51,262 nt of DNA from an uncultured Bacteroidota bacterium. GTDB lineage: Bacteria; Bacteroidota; Bacteroidia; Flavobacteriales; Flavobacteriaceae. The stretch is from NCBI GenBank assembly GCA_902514625.1, contig CABXRK010000009.1, positions 1-51,262 on the forward strand, in the 5' to 3' direction. The translations under genes were made by a program, and so were the position numbers. Shown one piece after another: positions 27,223 to 34,351 of the stretch. The notes under the pieces were generated by a model that saw nothing but the letters and a program-made list of their open reading frames with translations, was not told the origin of the DNA and did not search any database. Each line of letters starts with the position of its first letter. The stretch's first letter is position 1.

Positions 27223-27640
27223 TTTTATCTTTATTTTTAACCATTGTTAAAGTCGTTCCAGAAGAATCTGAAACAAAATCGACATGATCCATTAATTCTT
27301 TAATTAACATTATGCCCCAACCGCGCTTTCTCTCACTACTTTTTAGTTTATTTTCAATATCTGGTATCTCAATTTCTGAAGCATCAAAACCAACACCTTG
27401 ATCAATAACTTTAACTGTTAATGATTCATCAGAAATTATAAAATGAATAAATATTTCTTCTTTTGATTCAGAGTGTTCAAAAGCATTAATACAAGCTTCA
27501 ATAATTGCCATAGAAATCTCTCCTGATTTTTCTTCTGAAAGATTCATATGTTTAGATACTACTTCCGCTGTCTGAGTTGCAATAAGTTCCATGTTTTTAA
27601 GAATAGGTAACTTTAATTCTACAGTAGGATTCTTACTCAT
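27215..27640 (-). CDS. RsbW/SpoIIAB-like serine kinase (HATPase_c_2)
   Basis: A 141-residue GHKL-fold ATP-binding protein. The N box is IIEACINAFEHS (E48, N52), the G1 box is DQGVGFD (80-86) and the G2 box is RGWGIMLIKELMD (106-118). These are the marks of anti-sigma serine kinases such as RsbW and SpoIIAB. It is the first gene of a three-gene minus-strand operon with the STAS antagonist and the cyclase. No sigma factor is encoded nearby, so the protein it holds or releases is not evident; the cyclase is one candidate. Confidence 0.92.
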   Translation of the reverse strand: MSKNPTVELKLPILKNMELIATQTAEVVSKHMNLSEEKSGEISMAIIEACINAFEHSESKEEIFIHFIISDESLTVKVIDQGVGFDASEIEIPDIENKLKSSERKRGWGIMLIKELMDHVDFVSDSSGTTLTMVKNKDKNE

Positions 27641-27688
27641 GATTTTAATTTATTTTAAATTAATCTATAATAATAAACATTTTATTTA

Positions 27689-27716
27689 AGTATTTTACCT
27701 AAAATACTAGTATTTT
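27689..27716. promoter_or_regulatory. Overlapping inverted repeats in the divergent region
   Basis: AGTATTTTA at 27689-27697 and TAAAATACT at 27700-27708 form a perfect 9-bp inverted repeat with a 2-base spacer. A third arm, AGTATTTT at 27709-27716, makes a back-to-back 16-base palindrome with the second. The site sits between the divergent kinase operon and the tandem lipoproteins and could bind a dimeric regulator. It contains only one C or G per arm, so chance in AT-rich DNA is a real alternative. Confidence 0.4.
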
Positions 27717-27719
27717 TTT

Positions 27720-27727
27720 TATTTTTG
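27720..27727 (+). promoter_or_regulatory. Candidate -7 box of the tandem lipoprotein genes
   Basis: TATTTTTG matches TAnnTTTG; the likely start of transcription near 27734 leaves a leader of about 47 bases. The inverted repeats at 27689-27716 occupy the expected -33 region, where no TTG is seen, so an activator or repressor at that site would be well placed. Confidence 0.35.
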
Positions 27728-27780
27728 ATGACTGGAGTAAATAAATAAACTTTTATATTAAATAACAAATAATATTTCTA

Positions 27781-28737
27781 ATGAAAAAATCAATTTTTGT
27801 TTTCTTTTTATCTTTCATAATTTTCTCTTGCGGAAACCCTACTTCTTCTGAAGAAAAATCTAATGAACTTAATTTAGAAGGATTCTATGAGCGGATAGGT
27901 ATTGTAGAATTAGTTAATTTTATTCCAGTTGATACAATCTTAACTACTGATGGATTTAGACAAACAAAATTTTTCTCAAAACAAGGACATATGTGGATGA
28001 ATAATGATAAGTTCACTAATAATAATTCTGATTCAATCCCTCCTTGGGGATATGGTGGTGGAATATATGGAGCATTTAAAGTTAAAAATGATTCATTATA
28101 CGAACTCGTCAAATATGGTTTTGGTCATAGGGCATCTTTTAATTCTATTCCTGTTGATACTCTTATTAAATATGGATGGGAGGTTGATTATAAGAATAAG
28201 TTAATGAAATATAAAGTTCCAATAATTGCATCAAATTCAAATGAATTTCTGCAAGTTTTTGGAAATGCAACAAATGGAACTGGACTTGCTGAGTATTATG
28301 TTAAAACCCCTGAAGGAGAATCTTCAGCTCTTGATGGTATATGGAAAAGGGAAGGAACTATTGAGCATGTTAACGAAGTTCCAGTAGATACAATATTTAA
28401 TTCAATGGATGATTTTGTTCAATATAAAATTTATTATAAAGGAAAGGCTATGTTTTTTACAAGAGATTTCACTGCTGATGACCCCTCTAAAGGAAATTTC
28501 TATGGAGGATCTTTCTACGGTAATTTTACTTATAAAGATAATGTCTTAACTGAAAGAATTGACTATGCTATGGCAGGTTTTGAAGAATTTCATAAAAATT
28601 TACCAGATAAAGATGAAAACGGTACATTTATTTCCTTTGATGTAGATCTAAAAGAAAACTCTTATAGTCAAAAATGGGGTCCAAATCAAAACGAGGGATA
28701 TTTAAATACAAGTGAATATTTTGTTAAAATAAAATAA
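27781..28737 (+). CDS. Tandem-repeat lipoprotein A, lipocalin-like repeats, unknown function
   Basis: A 318-residue predicted lipoprotein (lipobox FIIFSC, C17). The mature part contains two copies of a unit of about 140 residues. The first begins LEGFYERIGIVELVNFIPVDTI (about 31-52) and the second LDGIWKREGTIEHVNEVPVDTI (about 182-203); each continues with an aromatic Gly-rich stretch such as YGGGIYGAF or YGGSFYGNF followed by KNDSL or KDNVL. The G-x-W/Y plus beta pattern suggests a lipocalin-like barrel in each half, which is inference. A paralogue follows after only four bases. Position between partner-switching operons hints at an envelope sensor or output, unproven. Confidence 0.75.
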   Translation: MKKSIFVFFLSFIIFSCGNPTSSEEKSNELNLEGFYERIGIVELVNFIPVDTILTTDGFRQTKFFSKQGHMWMNNDKFTNNNSDSIPPWGYGGGIYGAFKVKNDSLYELVKYGFGHRASFNSIPVDTLIKYGWEVDYKNKLMKYKVPIIASNSNEFLQVFGNATNGTGLAEYYVKTPEGESSALDGIWKREGTIEHVNEVPVDTIFNSMDDFVQYKIYYKGKAMFFTRDFTADDPSKGNFYGGSFYGNFTYKDNVLTERIDYAMAGFEEFHKNLPDKDENGTFISFDVDLKENSYSQKWGPNQNEGYLNTSEYFVKIK

Positions 28738-28741
28738 AAAA

Positions 28742-29749
28742 ATGAAAAAACTATTACTCTTATTATCAACAATAATATTAATCTCCTGTGGAGAAAATAA
28801 AGTTTCTACAAAAAAAATAGAAAAAGAAAATAACTTTGAAGGTTTCTATGATAGAATTGGTACTATTCAATACGTTAAAGGTGTTGCAGTAGATACAGTT
28901 TTTTATAAAGACATTAAAGATTCCGAAGGAAAAATACCCAGACAAGTGAAGGCATATGTCGATGGTAAATTTTGTTGGATTAGTAATGACCCTACTCCTA
29001 AAACAGCCAAAGACAATGGTATTAAAATGCCTTGGAAGAGTGGTGCTGGAGGTTATGGTTCTTATAATTATTCAGCAAGCACTAATTATTCTCCTATGAA
29101 TGAATATATGACAAATATGATTGGTAATGGTTTAATGTGGGGTCCTAGTTTTGAGCAAAGAGGAGCTGTTAGAGATTCTATTTTAAAAAATAATTCTTTT
29201 AAGTGGGAATTTACTTCAACATTTGATGGTAATATATATAACCATAAATGGCTCCAGCCAGATTCTGTGACTACTATATATTCTGAATTAAATAAAAAAA
29301 TTGAATCATCTGCTGAACAAACTATTTTAGATGGAGTTTGGAAACATATTGCAAATGTTCGTTATGTTAATAATATACCTGTTGACACTATAGGTTTACC
29401 TGATGGACTTGACGATCATAAACTTTATCATAAAGGAAATGTTATGGTTAATTATGATTTCACTCTAGCTAAAGAAGGAGATCAAAATTTTGGAGGTGCT
29501 GGATTAATAGGTAAATTTACTTATAAAGATGGTGTATTAACCGAGTTCTTTGAAATGGGAACAGGAAATTGGACTCCGCCAGACACTAAAGTATGGTCTG
29601 ATGGGCAAAGTGCTGACATTGATATGATTGATAATGACACCTTTATTCAAATTAACAGGTATGCTACTGAAGATAATGGAGATGGTACATTTACATTTGT
29701 TGAAGCAAAAAAAGAAAAAAACGGACTTTTACACGTCAGAGTAAAATAA
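28742..29749 (+). CDS. Tandem-repeat lipoprotein B, paralogue of the preceding gene
   Basis: A 335-residue predicted lipoprotein (lipobox ILISC, C16) with the same two-unit layout as its neighbour: FEGFYDRIGTIQYVKGVAVDTV near residue 31 and LDGVWKHIANVRYVNNIPVDTI near 198, followed by FGGAGLIGKFTYKDGVL. The first unit is longer, with a Ser/Tyr/Asn-rich insertion (GYGSYNYSASTNYSPMNEYM). The C-terminal unit is closest in text to the second unit of the neighbour, so gene duplication probably followed duplication within the gene. It starts four bases after the neighbour, so the two are surely co-transcribed. Function unknown. Confidence 0.75.
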   Translation: MKKLLLLLSTIILISCGENKVSTKKIEKENNFEGFYDRIGTIQYVKGVAVDTVFYKDIKDSEGKIPRQVKAYVDGKFCWISNDPTPKTAKDNGIKMPWKSGAGGYGSYNYSASTNYSPMNEYMTNMIGNGLMWGPSFEQRGAVRDSILKNNSFKWEFTSTFDGNIYNHKWLQPDSVTTIYSELNKKIESSAEQTILDGVWKHIANVRYVNNIPVDTIGLPDGLDDHKLYHKGNVMVNYDFTLAKEGDQNFGGAGLIGKFTYKDGVLTEFFEMGTGNWTPPDTKVWSDGQSADIDMIDNDTFIQINRYATEDNGDGTFTFVEAKKEKNGLLHVRVK

Positions 29750-29779
29750 AAATGTTAGTAAATCTAACTAAAGTATTAG

Positions 29780-29809
29780 TTGATTAAAAAAATTAAAGTA
29801 ATATATTTG
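29780..29809 (+). promoter_or_regulatory. Promoter of the small Ser/Asn/Lys-rich lipoprotein
   Basis: TTG (29780-29782), 19 bases, then TATATTTG (29802-29809) fit the flavobacterial consensus TTG-N17-23-TAnnTTTG exactly. Transcription near 29816 would leave about ten bases before the ATG at 29826, so this gene can be expressed apart from the two lipoproteins upstream. Confidence 0.6.
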
Positions 29810-29825
29810 AAATATTAGAAAGTTT

Positions 29826-30170
29826 ATGTTAAAAAAAATATTTTTATTTTCCTTTACAATTTTATTATACAACTGTTCTAATGATGGCACAGAAGTTTCT
29901 AATAAGGTCTCTTTTGATTCAAGTGCCTTTAAAAAAGCTAAGTCAAGTGATTTTAATTCTGGTTATGGTGGTTCTGTAGTTAGCAATGATTCAAAATCAA
30001 ACAAAAACACTAGAGCTAATTACTCTAGTTATGGTAACTACTCCTCTACGAAAAAAAATAAAAGTAAAAAATCAGAAAACACTTCAAGTAAATCCCAAAA
30101 TTCTTCAAAAGTTAATTACGCTTCTGAAGCAAGAAAAAACGCTACTTATTCTGCTTACAGCAATTATTAA
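29826..30170 (+). CDS. Small low-complexity Ser/Asn/Lys-rich lipoprotein
   Basis: A 114-residue predicted lipoprotein (lipobox LLYNC, C17). The mature 97 residues are mostly Ser, Asn, Lys, Tyr and Gly with no recognisable fold: SGYGGSVVSNDSKSNKN, then SSYGNYSSTKKNKSKKSEN, ending in ATYSAYSNY. It is predicted to be disordered and strongly basic. The repeated short S-x-Y and Y-S-x-Y pieces recall surface-exposed tethers or adhesive low-complexity proteins, but no function is known. It has its own good promoter and its stop directly abuts the stop of the convergent SpoIIE phosphatase. Confidence 0.7.
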   Translation: MLKKIFLFSFTILLYNCSNDGTEVSNKVSFDSSAFKKAKSSDFNSGYGGSVVSNDSKSNKNTRANYSSYGNYSSTKKNKSKKSENTSSKSQNSSKVNYASEARKNATYSAYSNY

Positions 30171-33100
30171 TTATTTCCTTTTTACAACTACAAATGTAAC
30201 ATCATCATCTGGAATTATTCCATCCATCCAATTATCTAATTCTTGTAATAATAAAGTCTTTATTTCATCTGCAGATTTTGAAATATTCTTTAATATAAAC
30301 TCTCTAATCCTTTCATAATCATACATTTCATTATATTTATTTACTGCCTCAGGCAATCCATCAGATAACATAATTAAAACATCATCTTTTTTAAATTTCA
30401 TATTAAGTAAATCGTATTTTTCATTTCTTAATCCTCCTAAAGGAATCCCTTGAATTAAAATTTCTTCACATTCTTTTGTAGAAGCATTATAAAAATAAAC
30501 TGGCGGCATAGCTGCTGAGCTTAAAGTTAATTTGTCCTTTGAAATTTTAGAAATTACTAAACTCATTTTAATTCTTTTAAGATCTATCTTTTTAACTATG
30601 TTATTCAATTCCTCTAGTATTTTATTAACTGGAAGAACAGGTAAACTATTTAAAGCAGATTTAATAATTGAAACCATCATGCCTGATGTGGTTCCATGAC
30701 CTGTAGCATCACCACACACAGCAAAAACATCTCCATTTTCAGATTCAAAGAAATCATAATAATCACCTCCCACTTCAGTCGATGTTATTAATCCAGCAGA
30801 AATTTCAAAAAATTTAGATTTAGGAAAAACCTTTGGAAGCATATTTTGCTGCATTTTTTTAGCTTCTTCCAATTCAGCAGCTTTTCTTTTATTATCAGCC
30901 TTAGCTAGAGATTTTTTTGCCTGATATTTAATTAATAACCATATACTTATTATAAAAATAATTATATATAAAATCCAAGCAAGATAAGTCCGATAAAATG
31001 GAGGCTTAATTTTAAATTGATATGATAAGATTTCACTTTCATTACCATTTGTATCTTTAGCTTGAAAGAGAAAATTATATGACCCCAGATCTAAATTTGT
31101 ATATGATCTTTCTGAATTAGCTGACCACCCACTCCATTGCTCATCCTGACCTTCAAGAAAAACTCTATATTGATTATTTTCTTCCTTATTATATGAAGGA
31201 AATGCTAAATTAAATTTCATATTCCTGCTTATATCATATGAAATATCTTCAATAGAAAAATTGTGTAAATCTGCTCCTGTATAAATTTCTTTTATAAGTG
31301 GTTTTGGAATATCATTGAAACTATTCCTTTTTAATTTAGGTGACCATCTAATTATTTTAGAATCTTTAGATCCTAACCATATTGATTCAATGTTATTTTT
31401 AGTTTCCGCATAAAAAGATCCCTTTAATTCAGTAAAATCAATTTTTCCATAATTATATTTTTCCTTAATTACATATGAAGAATCACTAAATTTAACCTCT
31501 AAAAGACCATTAGTTGTCAAAAACCAATTGTTTCTTGTTTTTTTATTTACTGTAGTAAATTGATCAACACCGTTTATAATAGTATAGGGATTAAAATTAT
31601 TAATTCCATTTTCAAAAATTTGATCAATTTTTTTGTTTAATGCTAATAATTTATTGTCTGAAGTAAATCTATATATAATCCCATCAGTTAAATCAAAAGC
31701 AAGTAATCCAACTCCCGATTCAAAAACACATAATTTAGGTTCCATAAAATAATCTTCTAAATCACTATTTAAAAAAACTGTTCTTGGGAGTTTAAGTGAT
31801 TTAAATAAACTGTCATTTTTTGGAATTAAAAGTCTTTCAAAATTCAATTTTCCTTTATTGTTATAACTTCCAATAAAAGAACCTTCATCATCTGAGGATT
31901 CAATAAATAAAACTCCAGGTTTAATTTCTCTGAAACCACTAACTCCAACGTCAGAAGCCGGTTTATAGGAACTGATTTTTTTTAATATGCCTTTATTATT
32001 TCTTTTCAAAAAAACTATTCCATCAGAAGGATGAGAAATGATAAGTAATTCTTCTGATAAAGCACTTTGGATAGGTAGTTGAACTCCCCTATCAGAAAGA
32101 ATATTCATGATCTTTCCCTGGTTAAATTCAGTCAAACCAAAATTGTTTGCAGAAACTATTGCATTATTAAATAAATTAAAATCTCTAACATAGTCATCAA
32201 CGCCTAACTCAAGAATAGATGCATCTTCAAGAGCGTTCGAATTTGATTCAACAGAAAAAATATCTTCAGTGGTTGAAAAAAATATCTTATCATTTAACCT
32301 CTTTATTTTTGTAACAACACCTTTTATACCCTCAGATCTATCAAATGTAGTTAAAGAGTTATCAAAATTAATTTTTGCTGCAGTCAAAAGATTTGTTACA
32401 AATAAATCATCGTTGGCGTCAATAAATAAATCAGTAATCTGACTAGACAAAAGACCATCAGATTCATCAATTAAATTAATTATTTCTTGTTGTTGATTTA
32501 AAATTAAAATTCCATCATTTGAAATAATTGGAATTGAACCATCTGAAAAAAATGATAACTCAGAATTATATGTAACATTCGATTCAATCAACCATTTATC
32601 TAGTTTCTTATTTTTATTTTTAATAATTTTCTTTCCATTGAATTTATAAGCGCCATTAGTACTGCTTAAAATAGAAATATTTTGATTGTCAGAGTTAAAC
32701 ATAACTTCAATCCTATTATTAGAATAAATCTCTGAACCATTAACGAATTGAAAATCTTCGTTTCTATATTCTAATAAACCAACTCCCCATTGTCTGATAA
32801 ATAATCTATCTCCAACTTTAAATAAAAAATGTAATTTTCCAGGTGAATCGATACTTCCCTCATAATCTGAAAATTTCCAAATTTTATCAAATTTATTTCC
32901 GTCCCATCTAAAAATTTTTTCAGGAGTAGTAAAATATATTTTATTATTAAATTCCTTAGTACCAATAAATTGTTGTCGCTTATTATCTATAGAATCTGGA
33001 ATTTGATCTAGTAAAGAATTATATTGCTTAGATCCAAACTCGTTATTTTGCAAAAAACCTAAAACAGATCTCCCTGAAACAAAAATCTTTCCAAAAGAAG

Positions 33101-33407
33101 ATTCTATTATATTTCTTACATCCTCACTTCCAACTTCATTTTCAACAATACCTTTAATTTGAATTCTATTAACATTTTTGCCATCATATTCTATAATTCC
33201 ATTAAAAGTCCCATAATAAACCAAATTATCTTTGCTAGATTTAATTACAGATCTAATTGCTTCAGGTCTATCTAAAAATACATTATCATAATTTTTGATC
33301 ACATAATTTCCTAACTCTTCATATAATGAATTGGGGTTTTTAGAATCTTGTCCAAAAACAAAACTAAATGAGATAATAACGAAAAAAAGTATTAATCTAG
33401 TAAACAT
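30171..33407 (-). CDS. Membrane sensor phosphatase: periplasmic propeller, Y_Y_Y, TM, SpoIIE/PP2C
   Basis: A 1078-residue one-protein receptor. A signal peptide ends near FGQ (residue 20). Residues 21 to about 720 carry two-component-regulator-propeller-like repeats (DGIIEYDGKNV, DGSIPIISNDGILIL). A Y_Y_Y domain follows (YRVFLEGQDEQWSGWS, YTNLDLGSYNFLFQAKD), one membrane helix at about 807-828, a short coiled coil, and a cytoplasmic SpoIIE phosphatase at 850-1078. The metal aspartates are D882 (GGDYYDFF), D900 (CGDATGHG), D1016 (SDGLPEA) and D1068/D1069. The architecture parallels hybrid two-component sensors with the kinase replaced. Its likely target is a phospho-STAS protein such as the one at 26881-27222. 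Confidence 0.92.
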   Translation of the reverse strand: MFTRLILFFVIISFSFVFGQDSKNPNSLYEELGNYVIKNYDNVFLDRPEAIRSVIKSSKDNLVYYGTFNGIIEYDGKNVNRIQIKGIVENEVGSEDVRNIIESSFGKIFVSGRSVLGFLQNNEFGSKQYNSLLDQIPDSIDNKRQQFIGTKEFNNKIYFTTPEKIFRWDGNKFDKIWKFSDYEGSIDSPGKLHFLFKVGDRLFIRQWGVGLLEYRNEDFQFVNGSEIYSNNRIEVMFNSDNQNISILSSTNGAYKFNGKKIIKNKNKKLDKWLIESNVTYNSELSFFSDGSIPIISNDGILILNQQQEIINLIDESDGLLSSQITDLFIDANDDLFVTNLLTAAKINFDNSLTTFDRSEGIKGVVTKIKRLNDKIFFSTTEDIFSVESNSNALEDASILELGVDDYVRDFNLFNNAIVSANNFGLTEFNQGKIMNILSDRGVQLPIQSALSEELLIISHPSDGIVFLKRNNKGILKKISSYKPASDVGVSGFREIKPGVLFIESSDDEGSFIGSYNNKGKLNFERLLIPKNDSLFKSLKLPRTVFLNSDLEDYFMEPKLCVFESGVGLLAFDLTDGIIYRFTSDNKLLALNKKIDQIFENGINNFNPYTIINGVDQFTTVNKKTRNNWFLTTNGLLEVKFSDSSYVIKEKYNYGKIDFTELKGSFYAETKNNIESIWLGSKDSKIIRWSPKLKRNSFNDIPKPLIKEIYTGADLHNFSIEDISYDISRNMKFNLAFPSYNKEENNQYRVFLEGQDEQWSGWSANSERSYTNLDLGSYNFLFQAKDTNGNESEILSYQFKIKPPFYRTYLAWILYIIIFIISIWLLIKYQAKKSLAKADNKRKAAELEEAKKMQQNMLPKVFPKSKFFEISAGLITSTEVGGDYYDFFESENGDVFAVCGDATGHGTTSGMMVSIIKSALNSLPVLPVNKILEELNNIVKKIDLKRIKMSLVISKISKDKLTLSSAAMPPVYFYNASTKECEEILIQGIPLGGLRNEKYDLLNMKFKKDDVLIMLSDGLPEAVNKYNEMYDYERIREFILKNISKSADEIKTLLLQELDNWMDGIIPDDDVTFVVVKRK

Positions 33408-33444
33408 CTTAAAATTGATAAAAATAATTTAAAAATTACAAATA

Positions 33445-33475
33445 TTGTAAATATTTAAGTATAATAGAATATTTG
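33445..33475 (+). promoter_or_regulatory. Near-consensus promoter upstream of the DUF481-like gene
   Basis: TTG (33445-33447), 20 bases, then AATATTTG (33468-33475), one mismatch from TAnnTTTG. A start near 33482 would give a leader of about 38 bases. Confidence 0.4.
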
Positions 33476-33519
33476 TATATTAATAAACATATTAAAAAAT
33501 AATTATTCCATAGAAAAAT

Positions 33520-34293
33520 ATGAAAAAATATCCATTAAAAATATTATTTGTTTTTTATTCTATTAATTTATTTGGTCAAGTAATCATAGACACTGAATCC
33601 AGTTTAAAAAAAATTGATTCAACATTTCATGTGTTCGGAGAATTTTCAGGATTATCTACAAAGGGAAATATAAAAATGAGCATTTTAAATTCAAGTTTGA
33701 TTCTTGGGCAAAAAGTTGATAAAAATCTATATAGATTGTCTTTTCAAAATTCAATGACAAAGTTTAATGGGACTCTGTTTGACAATAACATAAGTGGTCA
33801 ATTTAGATATAACTATAATTATAAGTCTAATAACTCTCTCTTTAGTTTTATTCAACTTGGAAAGAGTTTAAGAGAATCAATTAATTCAAGAAATTTATAC
33901 GGTTTAGGATTAAGAAATAGAATCCTTACAAAAGAAACTAATTATTTAGATTTTGCATATGGACCTTTCTATGAAATAGAAAAATATCCTTCTTATATTT
34001 ATTCAAAAATACCTTATCCTAAATTCACAAAATATAACTGGAGGTTTTCTTTAAACTCATTTTCTTATATAAAAATAACCAATCAAGTTTCATTTCTCTC
34101 AACTATCTATTCTCAATTAAACCTAAATGATTTAAGAGATATTCGCTTATATCTTAATTTATATTTGTCTTACGCAATTACTAAAAACATCTCTGTTTTT
34201 CTTAGATATACTAGCAGATCATCTTCAATTCAATATGTTAAAGGAAATGTAAATGATTCAAGTATTTTATATGGCACTAAAATCTCTTTATAA
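33520..34293 (+). CDS. Outer-membrane beta-barrel-like protein (DUF481-like)
   Basis: A 257-residue protein with a signal peptide cleaved near FGQ (about residue 20). The rest alternates hydrophobic and polar residues in about ten strand-like segments (GQFRYNYNYK, NLYGLGLRNRILTKETNYLDFAYGPFYEIEKYP, RLYLNLYLSYAITKNISVFLRYTSR) and ends in a strand, ILYGTKISL. This resembles DUF481 salt-stress-type barrels. It carries many Tyr, Asn and Ser residues. There is no enzymatic motif. The next gene, the PQQ dehydrogenase, begins 58 bases later, so the two may be co-transcribed, but a joint function is not established. Confidence 0.65.
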   Translation: MKKYPLKILFVFYSINLFGQVIIDTESSLKKIDSTFHVFGEFSGLSTKGNIKMSILNSSLILGQKVDKNLYRLSFQNSMTKFNGTLFDNNISGQFRYNYNYKSNNSLFSFIQLGKSLRESINSRNLYGLGLRNRILTKETNYLDFAYGPFYEIEKYPSYIYSKIPYPKFTKYNWRFSLNSFSYIKITNQVSFLSTIYSQLNLNDLRDIRLYLNLYLSYAITKNISVFLRYTSRSSSIQYVKGNVNDSSILYGTKISL

Positions 34294-34351
34294 AAGAAAA
34301 TAAATTGATGTAATTATCTTTTAATTAAGTATATTAAATAAAAAATATTTG

